DNA of 35,603 nucleotides, from the NCBI GenBank assembly GCA_030041385.1, contig JASHNY010000017.1:1-35603 (forward strand), written 5' to 3'. The translations under genes and the position numbers were made by a program. Below are positions 14,538 to 21,812 of the stretch, piece by piece. The notes below the pieces were generated by a model, which was given only the letters and a program-made list of their open reading frames with translations, had not been told where the DNA came from and searched no databases. Each line of letters opens with the position of its first letter. Positions within the stretch are counted from its first letter, which is position 1. Source of the stretch: Alphaproteobacteria bacterium (GTDB lineage Bacteria; Pseudomonadota; Alphaproteobacteria; ATCC43930; CGMCC-115725).

Positions 14538-15490
14538 TGCGACGCATCCTTGCAGCGCTCGCGCTGGCCGCTTCCGTCATCGGCCCGGCGCAGGCGCAGA
14601 CCACGGTGTCCGGCCCGATCACCTTCGCCACCGGGCTCAGCGTGTCGGGCACCGGCGCCGTGTCGGTATCGACCAGCCAGTCGGGGCTCACCTGCTCGAG
14701 CTGCACGTTGTCCTCGCCGACGGTCACCGGCGGCACGATCAACAACACGGTCATCGGCGGCTCGACGCCGGCCGCGGCGACGTTCACGACCGTCGTGGCT
14801 ACCTCCAGCGTCGAGGGCAGCGGCGGCACGACCCAGCTTAATTCGCAGGGGTTCACCAACAACAGCAGCAGCAGCTACGGGCTGCTGAACATCACGACGA
14901 GCGGCCCGACGATCTCGCGCAATGAGGCCGACGCCAACCCGACGTTCACCATCAACAACATGAACGCCAGCTCGACCGGCGACATCCTCGACATGAAAAA
15001 CAGCGGCGGCCTCGTCGCCAGCGTCAGCCAGGCCGGGGTCGCGAACTTCACCGCGGGACTCGCCGGCGTCGCCACCAACAGCAACGCCGCCACCGGCATC
15101 ATCGGGCAATATGTCAGCGCCGATGTGGCGGCCGGCTCGGCCGTGGCGCTGACCTCGGGAACCCCCGCCAACGTAACCTCGATCAGCCTTTCGGCCGGCG
15201 ACTGGGATGTCAGCGGCACCGTGGCCTTCGCCCCGGCGGGCACGACGACCACCACATCCTGCACCGCCGCGATCGGCACCAGCTCGGCGACGGTGCCGAC
15301 GCTCTCGGATACGGCGCCGGTGGCGATCGACAATGCCTCGCTCGGCGCCGGGCTCGGCCGCAACCTTTCGACCGGCACTGCGCGGCTGTCCCTTTCCACG
15401 ACGACGACGGTCTACCTCGTCGCCGAGAGCACGTTCGCGACATCGACCAGCGCAGCCTACGGCTTCATCCGCGCTCGGCGGGTCAGATAG
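14537..15490 (+). CDS. Fibre-like beta-rich protein with signal peptide
   Basis: A 317-residue protein starting in a TGATG overlap. Residues 1-20 look like a Sec signal peptide: two arginines, an Ala/Leu-rich core, then a GPAQAQ cleavage site. The mature part is Thr/Ser/Gly/Asn-rich with repeats of the GGTINNTVIGGSTPAAATFTT kind, typical of phage and autotransporter-like beta helices. The C-terminal 120 residues (VALTSGTPANVTSISLSAGDW, VSGTVAFAPAGTTTTTSC) resemble the head domain of prophage fibres. A secretion signal is odd for a virion protein assembled in the cytoplasm. It may be exported, or the signal-like stretch may be chance hydrophobicity. Confidence 0.72.
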   Translation: MRRILAALALAASVIGPAQAQTTVSGPITFATGLSVSGTGAVSVSTSQSGLTCSSCTLSSPTVTGGTINNTVIGGSTPAAATFTTVVATSSVEGSGGTTQLNSQGFTNNSSSSYGLLNITTSGPTISRNEADANPTFTINNMNASSTGDILDMKNSGGLVASVSQAGVANFTAGLAGVATNSNAATGIIGQYVSADVAAGSAVALTSGTPANVTSISLSAGDWDVSGTVAFAPAGTTTTTSCTAAIGTSSATVPTLSDTAPVAIDNASLGAGLGRNLSTGTARLSLSTTTTVYLVAESTFATSTSAAYGFIRARRVR

Positions 15491-15551
15491 GTGCGCGGGC
15501 ACAAGCTGGCGCCACCAGTCTCCATGGCTTTCAGGCGGAAAATACGGCCTC

Positions 15552-15851
15552 ATGCCGGTTAACGAGGCGACCAGCGTCGATCGGGCGCTCGGCATGTTGT
15601 GCGCTGAGGTGCGCGCGCTGGGCCAGCGGATCGATGAATTGCGCACCGATCTGCGCGCCAGGTCGGGAGATCTGGCCGAGCTTGACCGGCGCCTGCGACT
15701 GGTCGAATCCTATATCGCCAGCGAGGCCGCGGCGCGGGTCACGGCCGATCGCGCTCGCGCGCGGCGGCATGTATTGTGGACCGCGCTGTTGAGCGGCCTT
15801 TCGGGCGTATTGGGCGTATTGGCGGCGCGGCTGCTCGGGATCGGGCGATGA
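15552..15851 (+). CDS. XhlA-like coiled-coil protein with C-terminal membrane anchor
   Basis: A 99-residue protein. Residues 5-70 form a charged helical coiled coil (ALGQRIDELRTDLRARSGDLAELDRRLRLVE), then a basic segment and one transmembrane helix near residues 75-95. This layout is like haemolysin XhlA proteins that work with holin and endolysin in Bacillus PBSX-type lysis, and is common at the start of prophage lysis cassettes. No strong ribosome site is visible; ATG 15552 is the first start in frame after the upstream stop. It lies 61 bases after the fibre gene and 77 before the endolysin. Confidence 0.65.
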   Translation: MPVNEATSVDRALGMLCAEVRALGQRIDELRTDLRARSGDLAELDRRLRLVESYIASEAAARVTADRARARRHVLWTALLSGLSGVLGVLAARLLGIGR

Positions 15852-15928
15852 ACCCCACTCGCGCAGCGCCCGCCCCTCTCGGTTCGCGTTGTTTAACGGG
15901 TCTCTTCTCTCTTTCAAGGAGCCTCGCG

Positions 15929-16381
15929 ATGGCGCGCCAAATCAATGAAGCCGGGCTCGATCTGGTCAAGCGCAACGAGGGCCTGCGCCTGACCTCCTAT
16001 CAGGATGTCGCCGGGATCTGGACGATCGGCTACGGGCACACCCCGGCGCAGCCCGACACCACGATAACCGAGGAGCAGGCAACCTCGCTGCTGATCGGCG
16101 ATCTCGGCCTCGCTGAAGGCACCGTCGATGCGGCGACCGCCGATGTGGCGACCGGAGACAACCAGTTCGCGGCGATGGTCTCGCTCGCCTTCAACATCGG
16201 CGGAAACGCCTATCGATCCTCGACCGTATTGCGCTTGCACCGCGCCGGCGACTATGCCGGGGCGGCGGATGCGTTTCTGATGTGGGACAAATCCCGCGTC
16301 GGCGGGCAACTCACCACCGTGCCCGGCCTGCTGCGCCGGCGCCAGGAGGAGCGCACGCTCTATCTGGCCGCGACCGCCTGA
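15929..16381 (+). CDS. Phage endolysin, T4-type lysozyme (GH24)
   Basis: A 150-residue N-acetylmuramidase that cleaves peptidoglycan glycan strands at lysis. The catalytic triad pattern E-x8-D-x5-T of T4 lysozyme is intact: Glu17 in KRNEGLRL, Asp26 in SYQDVAG, Thr32 in GIWTIGYGHT. The later motif MVSLAFNIGGNAYRSSTVLR and the C-terminal GLLRRRQEERTLYL are also family features. AAGGA (15916-15920) lies eight bases before ATG 15929. There is no signal-anchor at the N-terminus, so release needs a holin, consistent with the membrane proteins on either side. Confidence 0.92.
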   Translation: MARQINEAGLDLVKRNEGLRLTSYQDVAGIWTIGYGHTPAQPDTTITEEQATSLLIGDLGLAEGTVDAATADVATGDNQFAAMVSLAFNIGGNAYRSSTVLRLHRAGDYAGAADAFLMWDKSRVGGQLTTVPGLLRRRQEERTLYLAATA

Positions 16382-16411
16382 TCGCGCCCCAACCGTCTTA
16401 ATCGCCGCCGA

Positions 16412-16433
16412 CCGGCCCGCGATCGCGGGCCGG
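16412..16433. repeat. Perfect 22-bp palindrome after the endolysin gene
   Basis: CCGGCCCGCGATCGCGGGCCGG is a perfect palindrome located 31 bases after the endolysin stop. As RNA it would fold into a very stable GC hairpin without a T tract, so it may end or stabilise the endolysin transcript. Confidence 0.6.
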
Positions 16434-16510
16434 CGTGCTGCCATTTCCCGACACCCGCGCCGCTGCGCCTTATGGCGGGGCGCGGCCGATTCTCGCGTAG
16501 AGGAAGACCC

Positions 16511-16738
16511 ATGAACAAGGACCATGTCGTCGCCGGAATCGGCTGCACCGGCGTCACCCAGATGCTCGCCACCGTGTTCGCCAACGTGCTGCACCAGGCC
16601 TCGGACACCGCCAATGCCGAGGCCGGGCTGATCGTGCTCGGCCTCGGCGCCGCCTACGCGCTGGCCCAGACCTGGCTGGGCCGCCGCGCCGCCGCGCCCG
16701 GGCGGACGGCGCCTGAGCCGGTACCGACCGCCGCCTGA
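16511..16738 (+). CDS. Holin-like small membrane protein
   Basis: A 75-residue protein with AGAGGAAG 5-12 bases before ATG 16511. Two hydrophobic segments are visible, at about residues 6-27 (less hydrophobic) and 37-57 (GLIVLGLGAAYALAQTWL), followed by a basic then Pro/Ala-rich tail. Size, topology and location just after the endolysin fit a class II-like holin that permeabilises the inner membrane. Holins share little sequence, so this rests on layout and context. Confidence 0.6.
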   Translation: MNKDHVVAGIGCTGVTQMLATVFANVLHQASDTANAEAGLIVLGLGAAYALAQTWLGRRAAAPGRTAPEPVPTAA

Positions 16739-16747
16739 CCGTTCTGC

Positions 16748-16774
16748 CCGGGCCGCATCGGGCGGCCCGGTTTT
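16748..16774 (+). terminator. Terminator-like hairpin after the holin-like gene
   Basis: CCGGGCCGC (16748-16756) pairs with GCGGCCCGG (16762-16770) around a five-base loop and is followed by TTTT. The T tract is short, and the ribosome site of the next gene starts directly after it, so termination may be partial. Confidence 0.55.
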
Positions 16775-16788
16775 CAGGAGCATTCCCA

Positions 16789-17184
16789 ATGAGCAAATCC
16801 CGCACGGCCGTCATGGCCGCGGCGCTGCTGCTGTGCGCCGCCGATCTGGGCGCCTGCACCACCGGCACGGCGCCATCCGCGCCCACCGCGCCGAACCCCG
16901 GGCAGGCCGCCGCCAACGGCGTCACGCTCGTCACCGCCGCATGCCAGGCGGCCGAGCCGGTCGTCGACGCGGTGCCCGCCGCATTGCCAAATGCCTCGGC
17001 CTCGACCAAGGCGACCGTCGACAACATCCTGACCTATTACCAGGCGGCGTGCTCGAGCGCACAGGCGATCGACGCGGTCGTCGCCGCCGACCCCAGCGGC
17101 GGCAGCAGCACCGTCACCTGGGTCAAGGGGCTGGCCGCCGGCATCGTCGCGGCCCTGCCGACCGTCGGCACCCTGGTTCATTAG
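16789..17184 (+). CDS. Putative small prophage lipoprotein
   Basis: A 131-residue protein with CAGGAG eight bases before ATG 16789. The N-terminus has a basic start (SKSR), a hydrophobic stretch and a lipobox-like LGAC at residues 20-23, followed by a Thr/Pro/Ala-rich linker. The mature part is Ala/Val/Thr-rich and helical with three further cysteines. It is the last gene of the lysis group. An outer-membrane lipoprotein here could act as an outer spanin-type disruptor, but it is longer than typical ones and no inner spanin partner is evident. Similar small lipoproteins end prophage modules in other alphaproteobacteria. Function unknown. Confidence 0.65.
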   Translation: MSKSRTAVMAAALLLCAADLGACTTGTAPSAPTAPNPGQAAANGVTLVTAACQAAEPVVDAVPAALPNASASTKATVDNILTYYQAACSSAQAIDAVVAADPSGGSSTVTWVKGLAAGIVAALPTVGTLVH

Positions 17185-17310
17185 GGCGATGTCCGCTAAT
17201 ACGGAATCGGCTCTCCGTCGCGCTTTGGCCCCCGGAACGCCCGCAGGGCGGCCATCCGGGGACCGGGGGAAGCGAGAAACAGGAACGCCTCAATCCAACA
17301 GAACCACGCG

Positions 17311-17386
17311 CTAGTGTGGCAGATTTGAAGTTCGCACGGTTTTGTGGCAGCCGCGGTTGCGAACTTCAAATCCAAGGCCACACTAG
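17311..17386. repeat. Large imperfect inverted repeat (MITE- or REP-like)
   Basis: CTAGTGTGGC followed by GATTTGAAGTTCGCA at 17311-17336 is repeated inverted at 17358-17386, with a three-base insertion in the right arm and a loop of about 21 bases. The ends are CTAG on both sides. It contains no gene. It lies in the 302-bp gap between the prophage and the convergent methyltransferase gene. The symmetry and CTAG ends look like a small non-autonomous element or a dispersed palindrome. Confidence 0.75.
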
Positions 17387-17413
17387 CTTTTTCAGAATAG
17401 CCCCGGGTGCTGT

Positions 17414-17468
17414 CGAATCCGAAATTCACGCTCAGCCTCACCCCAAGATATGGCGAATTTCGGATTCG
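17414..17468. repeat. Second inverted repeat with perfect 14-nt arms
   Basis: CGAATCCGAAATTC (17414-17427) is repeated inverted at 17455-17468 around a 27-base loop, directly next to the first palindrome and 18 bases before the methyltransferase stop. Between two convergent transcription units it may stop transcription in either direction, although no long T tract follows. Confidence 0.65.
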
Positions 17469-17486
17469 GCACACCAGCGCCGCCGC

Positions 17487-18419
17487 TCAGGCGAGGTCGA
17501 GCGGAAACTCCCGCGTGATCAGGCAGTCTTCGAGGATGCCGCGGCCGCGGTTGGGCAGGCGCCGCTCGCGGGCAAAGCGCTCCTGAGCCGGCGCTATCCC
17601 CTCGGGTCCGCGCGCCGGGCCGGTCGGCAGGTATTGCACGAGGTTGTCGCGAAACCCGCGCCGGGTCACGAAATTGCAATCGAGGCCGCGGGCGCGGGCC
17701 AGTTCGGCCTGCTGCTCGGCGATCGGCTTGACCTTGCGGTTGGTGGCGAAATCGGCCCAGTTGGTGGCGAGGCAGCCGCCGGGCGCGAGCGCGTCGAGGC
17801 AGCGTGTCCAGAACGCGGCGTCGATCGGCGCCGGGCCGTGCGCGTCGTAGAGGTCGACAAGGATCGCGTCGAAGCGCTGGGTCGTGCCGGCGAGAAAGCC
17901 GCGGGCGTCCTCGACCGTCACCGGCTGGCTCAGATAAAACCAGCGCCGCGCCACGGCGACCACGGCCTCGTCGCAATCGACCAGGGTCGGCGCGCATTCC
18001 GGCAGGTACGCGCGGACGAAGCGCCACATCGCCGCGCCGCCGACGCCGAGCAGCAGCGCCGTCACCGGCCGCTCGACCAGCGCGAAGGCCAGCGCCATCA
18101 GCCGCTCGTAATGGAACACCAGATGCGCCGGATACATCAGATCCATGCTCGATTGTTCGGTGATCTGGTCCGGACCGGCAAATCCCCCGACCGAGCCGAG
18201 CGTGCGGTAGTGCCGCGCGCCGCGGTCGAAATCGACGACGAAAACCGGGGCGTCGAACACCGCCGCCTCGCGCAGCAGGCGGATGCGCGCATCGTGGCCG
18301 AAATAGCCGTAAATCAGCCGCCGGTGACGCTCGGCGGCGGGGGTCGCCGACATCAAACGGCTGTCGAGGCCGTTTGCGGGGGCGCGGGCAGGTTCAGACT
18401 GGTTCGGGCGACGGGCCAT
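17487..18419 (-). CDS. Spermidine-synthase-like SAM-dependent methyltransferase
   Basis: A Rossmann-fold class I enzyme related to spermidine synthases. Visible motifs are ALLLGVGGAAMWRFV (SAM/dcSAM-binding loop), APTLVDCDEAVVAVARRWF (acidic residue binding the nucleoside), VEDARGFLAG, RFDAILVDLYDAHGPAP, and LAPGGCLATNW. I took ATG at 18419 (310 residues); an ATG at 18353 (288 residues) is also possible and neither has a strong ribosome site. The frame stays open further upstream, but that would overlap the divergent alcohol dehydrogenase gene. Whether it makes polyamines or methylates something else cannot be told, and the aminopropyltransferase gate residues are not obvious. It is divergent from the dehydrogenase with 139 bases between. 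Confidence 0.78.
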   Translation of the reverse strand: MARRPNQSEPARAPANGLDSRLMSATPAAERHRRLIYGYFGHDARIRLLREAAVFDAPVFVVDFDRGARHYRTLGSVGGFAGPDQITEQSSMDLMYPAHLVFHYERLMALAFALVERPVTALLLGVGGAAMWRFVRAYLPECAPTLVDCDEAVVAVARRWFYLSQPVTVEDARGFLAGTTQRFDAILVDLYDAHGPAPIDAAFWTRCLDALAPGGCLATNWADFATNRKVKPIAEQQAELARARGLDCNFVTRRGFRDNLVQYLPTGPARGPEGIAPAQERFARERRLPNRGRGILEDCLITREFPLDLA

Positions 18420-18558
18420 GCTCAAATCAAAGGAAGCGGAATTTTGCCGCCGATGCCAGCGCCTTGTGCCGCGCCGGGCGGCATGCGGCGTATGCTGAAA
18501 CGCAGCGGCTTCGTCGCGCCGCCGCCGGAATCGGCGATTCGCCGCAGGAGGCAAGGAA

Positions 18559-19542
18559 ATGCGTGCGCAAATCCTGACCGCTGCCAAACGCGAGCTGGCC
18601 GCCGCGGAATTGCCGCCGCCGCGTCCCGGGCCGGGGCAAGTGCTGCTCAACGTCGCCGCCTGCGCCGTGTGCCGCACCGACCTGCACATTCTCGACGGCG
18701 ACCTCGCCCACCCGAAACTGCCGCTGGTGCCCGGCCACGAGATCGTCGGGCATGTGGTCGAGGTCGGTGCCGGGGCCGAGCGGTTCGCGCCCGGCGACCG
18801 GGTCGGCGTGCCGTGGCTCGGCTGGACCTGCGGCACGTGCGAGTTCTGCCGCAGCGGGCGGGAGAATTTGTGCGACCGCGCCCGCTTTACCGGCTACGAC
18901 ATCGATGGCGGCTATGCCGAGCTCGCGGTTGCCGATGCGCGCTATTGCTTTGCGATCGATGCGGGCTACGGCGATGTCGAGGCGGCGCCGCTGCTGTGCG
19001 CCGGGTTGATCGGGTATCGCAGCCTCAGACTCGCCGGCGACGGCGAGCGGCTCGGCCTCTACGGGTTCGGCGCGGCGGCGCATATCGTCGCCCAGGTCGC
19101 CCGGCATCAAGGGCGCAAGGTTTTCGCCTTCACCCGCCCTGGCGATACCAAGGCGCAGCAATTCGCGCTCGCCCTCGGTGCCGTCTGGGCCGGCGATTCG
19201 ACCCTGTCGCCGCCCGAGAGGCTCGACGCCGCGCTGATCTTCGCCCCGGTCGGGGCGCTGGTGCCGGCGGCGCTGGCGGCAACCAATAAGGGTGGCACGG
19301 TCGTCTGCGGCGGCATCCATATGAGCGACATCCCGCAATTTCCCTATCGCCTGTTGTGGGAGGAGCGGGTGGTTCGCTCGGTCGCCAACCTGACCCGGCG
19401 GGATGCCGAGGAATTTCTCGCACTGGCGCCCAACGCCGGGATCAAGACGCGCACCACCGCCTATCCGCTCGCCATGGCCAACCGGGCGCTCGCCGATTTG
19501 CGCGCCGGCGCGCTCGACGGCGCCGCCGTCCTGGTGCCTTAA
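18559..19542 (+). CDS. Zinc-dependent alcohol dehydrogenase
   Basis: A 327-residue medium-chain dehydrogenase oxidising alcohols with NAD(P). Catalytic zinc ligands are Cys38 (AVCRTD), His60-Glu61 (PGHEIVG) and Cys147 (LLCAGLIGY). The structural zinc site is Cys91, 94, 97 and 105 in the segment CGTCEFCRSGRENLC. The dinucleotide loop reads GLYGFGAAAHIVAQVA, as in a known bacterial subgroup. AAGGA lies just before ATG 18559. The protein is complete and slightly shorter than the 340-350 usual for the family. It is divergent from the methyltransferase; the next gene follows after 44 bases and may be co-transcribed. Confidence 0.9.
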   Translation: MRAQILTAAKRELAAAELPPPRPGPGQVLLNVAACAVCRTDLHILDGDLAHPKLPLVPGHEIVGHVVEVGAGAERFAPGDRVGVPWLGWTCGTCEFCRSGRENLCDRARFTGYDIDGGYAELAVADARYCFAIDAGYGDVEAAPLLCAGLIGYRSLRLAGDGERLGLYGFGAAAHIVAQVARHQGRKVFAFTRPGDTKAQQFALALGAVWAGDSTLSPPERLDAALIFAPVGALVPAALAATNKGGTVVCGGIHMSDIPQFPYRLLWEERVVRSVANLTRRDAEEFLALAPNAGIKTRTTAYPLAMANRALADLRAGALDGAAVLVP

Positions 19543-19586
19543 TAGGCTGAATATCGTCAGTCCGCTCCAGAAGCGAGGGCCTTTCC

Positions 19587-20531
19587 ATGTCGCAGCACCA
19601 CGCGGTTTCGTGCCGCCCCGAGCATTGCCATTGGGGGTTTTTCGATGCGGCGCTGGCGCCGGTCGCGACAGTTTCGTCGGGCGACACGATCACGGTGGAT
19701 TGCGTCTCGGGCGGGCCGGACATCTTGCCCAAGGGCGCCGGGTTCGAGGTGTTGCCCGACCACCTCGGCATCCATAGCGGCCTCGAGCCGAAGCTCGGCG
19801 CGCACATCCTCACCGGCCCGGTCGCGGTCTCCGAGGCGATGCCCGGCGACGTATTGCAGATCGATATTCTCGATATCCAGTGCCGGCAGAACTGGGGCTA
19901 CACGCGCATCCGCCCGCTTGCCGGCACATTGCCCGAGGATTTTCCGGTCCGCAAAATCTGGCACAGCGGCATCGACCGGCAGCGCGGCGTCGCCACGCTG
20001 CCCTGGGGCGCCGAGATCGCGTTGGCGCCGTTTTTCGGGGTGATGGGGGTGGCGCCGCCGCCGGTTTATGGCGCCTGCACCTCGATCGTGCCGCGCGAGT
20101 TCGGCGGCAACATGGACCTGAAGGAACTGGTCGCCGGCACCACATTGTATCTGCCGGTCTTTGCGCCGGGTGCGCTGTTTTCGTGCGGCGACGGTCACGG
20201 CGTGCAGGGCGACGGCGAGGTTTGCGTGACCGCGCTCGAAACCGCGTTGTCCGGGACGTTTCGCCTGACATTGCGCAAGGATATGCATTTTGCCTTGCCG
20301 CGCGCCGAGACGCCGACGCACCACATCACGATGGCGTTTGACGACGATCTCGACGATGCGGCCAAAACCGCTCTGCGCGAGATGATCAAATTGATCGGCG
20401 AGCGCATCGGGCTCGCGCCCGATGATGCCTATATGTTTGCCAGCCTCGCGGTCGATCTGCGCGTGACCCAGCTGGTCGACGGCAACAAGGGCATCCACGC
20501 GATGCTGCCGAAGCACCACGTAAGGGCATGA
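19587..20531 (+). CDS. Acetamidase/formamidase family amidohydrolase
   Basis: A 314-residue member of the FmdA_AmdA family, which hydrolyses short amides such as formamide or acetamide to ammonia and acid. Family features are the N-terminal HAVSCRPEHCHWGFFDAALAPV, SGDTITVDCVSGGP, GPVAVSEAMPGDVLQIDI, the central FFGVMGVAPP, PREFGGNMDLKEL, and FSCGDGHGVQGDGEVCVTALE, which holds the Asp/His metal-binding region. It is complete. The substrate cannot be predicted; this subgroup is widespread and mostly untested. It may share a transcript with the dehydrogenase upstream. A nitrogen-scavenging role fits the hydantoinase and acylase genes further on. Confidence 0.88.
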   Translation: MSQHHAVSCRPEHCHWGFFDAALAPVATVSSGDTITVDCVSGGPDILPKGAGFEVLPDHLGIHSGLEPKLGAHILTGPVAVSEAMPGDVLQIDILDIQCRQNWGYTRIRPLAGTLPEDFPVRKIWHSGIDRQRGVATLPWGAEIALAPFFGVMGVAPPPVYGACTSIVPREFGGNMDLKELVAGTTLYLPVFAPGALFSCGDGHGVQGDGEVCVTALETALSGTFRLTLRKDMHFALPRAETPTHHITMAFDDDLDDAAKTALREMIKLIGERIGLAPDDAYMFASLAVDLRVTQLVDGNKGIHAMLPKHHVRA

Positions 20532-20633
20532 TGCCGACCGCGGGTTGCGTCGAATGATAAAGCAAGGGCCGGATAGAGCGGGAATGAGGCCTGGCCCATT
20601 CTCCTTGCCATGACGATGTCGAGGAGACGGAGG

Positions 20634-21698
20634 ATGTTGGACCAGGAGCAATGCTGGGCGGCGGTGGTCGCCCATGACGCCAGCCAGGACGGCGGGTTCT
20701 TCTATTCGGTCAGGACGACCGGGGTCTATTGCCGCCCGGGCTGCGCCTCGCGCCAGCCTTTGCGCAAGAACGTGGCGTTTCACGAAACCGCGGCGGCGGC
20801 CGAAGCGGCAGGGTTCCGGCCGTGCAAGCGCTGCCGGCCCAACGAGGGGTCGCCGGCCGACCGCCACATCGCCGCGGTGGAACGGGCCTGCGCGGTGATC
20901 CGCGCACGCGACACCTTGCCGACCCTGGCCGAACTGGCCGAGGCGGCGCATGTCAGCCCGTTTCATTTCCACCGCATGTTCAAGGCGGTCACCGGCACGA
21001 CCCCGCGCGACTGGGGCCGGGCCTATCGCCTCGGCCGTTTCGCCGCGCGGCTCGACGCCGGCGACGGGATCGCCGCGGCGACCTATGCCGCCGGGTTCGG
21101 CGCCAGCTCGCGGGTCTACGAGGCGGCGCCGGCGGCGCTCGGCATGACCCCGGCGGCACGCCAGCGCGGCGGCAGCGGCGAGACGATCCGCTACACGATC
21201 GTCGATACGCCGGTCGGCTGTGCGATCGTCGCGGCGACCGCGCGCGGTATCTGCATGACCGCGCTCGGCGACGACCGCAAGGCGCTCGAGGGGGAATTGC
21301 GCCGGCGCTTCCCGGCGGCGCTGATCTGGCCGGCCGATGCGCAGCTGGCCGACTGGGCCGGGCGCATCGTGCGCTTTGTCACCGCGCCCGACACCCAGCC
21401 CGACCTCCCGCTCGACATTCGCGGCACCGCATTCCAGGCGCAGGTGTGGCGGGCATTGCAAAAAATTCCGCCCGGCCGCACCGCGAGCTACAGCGACATC
21501 GCCGCCGCGCTCGGCCAGCCGCGGGCCGTGCGCGCAGTCGCCGCTGCCTGCGCCGCCAACAAACTGGCATTGCTGGTGCCGTGCCACCGCGTCGTCGGCA
21601 AGGACGGCGACCTCACCGGCTACCGCTGGGGCCTCGACCGCAAGCGGGCGCTACTGGAGCGCGAGCGGGACGCAGCGGCAACCGCGGCGGCGGAATAG
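20634..21698 (+). CDS. ada: Ada, bifunctional DNA repair methyltransferase and regulator
   Basis: A 354-residue protein, the same length as E. coli Ada. The N-terminal zinc domain has Cys33, Cys37, Cys64 and Cys67 (VYCRPGC, CKRC); Cys33 is the equivalent of the residue that takes methyl groups from phosphotriesters. An AraC-type helix-turn-helix follows (PFHFHRMFKAVTGTTPRDW). The C-terminal O6-methylguanine transferase domain has RGTAFQAQVWRAL and the acceptor Cys317 in PCHRVVGKDG, followed by LTGYRWG. I chose ATG 20634 over 20610 because GAGGAG (20621-20626) lies seven bases upstream. Methylated Ada is expected to activate its own gene and neighbours; the 2OG oxygenase gene lies 63 bases downstream. 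Confidence 0.93.
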   Translation: MLDQEQCWAAVVAHDASQDGGFFYSVRTTGVYCRPGCASRQPLRKNVAFHETAAAAEAAGFRPCKRCRPNEGSPADRHIAAVERACAVIRARDTLPTLAELAEAAHVSPFHFHRMFKAVTGTTPRDWGRAYRLGRFAARLDAGDGIAAATYAAGFGASSRVYEAAPAALGMTPAARQRGGSGETIRYTIVDTPVGCAIVAATARGICMTALGDDRKALEGELRRRFPAALIWPADAQLADWAGRIVRFVTAPDTQPDLPLDIRGTAFQAQVWRALQKIPPGRTASYSDIAAALGQPRAVRAVAAACAANKLALLVPCHRVVGKDGDLTGYRWGLDRKRALLERERDAAATAAAE

Positions 21699-21712
21699 GC
21701 AGGCCGCGCGTG

Positions 21713-21812
21713 CTTCGAGGCGGCGCGCTGCGCACGCCTCCTCAGCATGAGGAAAATTTCCATGAGCCTTGTCGCTCATCCTGAGGTGCCCGGCGCAGCC
21801 GCGCCTCGAAGG
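21713..21812. repeat. Inverted pair of dispersed palindromic repeats over a gene start
   Basis: A unit reading CTTCGAGG...CTCCTCAGCATGAGG (21713-21752) is followed, after 22 bases, by an inverted copy CTCATCCTGAGG...CGCCTCGAAGG (21775-21812). The pair can form a large hairpin. It belongs to the same family as the copies at 22611-22743. The ATG used by the oxygenase gene (21762) lies in the 22-base loop, and the GAGGA before it lies at the foot of the loop. Confidence 0.8.

Larger units (their letters stand above)
1..17184 (+). mobile_element. Prophage / gene-transfer-agent-like head-tail-lysis module
   Basis: A continuous co-directional block of phage structural genes, mostly coupled by ATGA, GTGA or TGATG overlaps. 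The order portal, protease, capsid, connectors, tail terminator, tail tube, chaperones, tape measure, DUF2460, DUF2163, NlpC/P60 peptidase, tail tip matches the known order of the Rhodobacter capsulatus GTA and related siphophages. Two fibre-like genes and a lysis cassette follow. No terminase, integrase, repressor or replication gene is in the window, so the left boundary is outside it or lost. The right boundary is placed before the palindromes at 17311-17468, because the next genes are ordinary host genes on the opposite strand. The truncated portal and the permease remnant at the left suggest decay or domestication. Confidence 0.85.

Noticed and set aside
16833-19289. An 818-codon plus-strand open frame spanning the lipoprotein, methyltransferase and dehydrogenase region
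   Set aside because: It runs in the wrong frame or antisense to three well-supported genes, is Arg/Gly/Ala-rich and has no recognisable domain. GC-rich DNA often leaves such shadows open.
19557-21587. A 676-codon minus-strand frame opposite the formamidase and ada genes
   Set aside because: Both genes on the plus strand have clear catalytic motifs; the antisense product is low-complexity Arg/Gly/Ala sequence.
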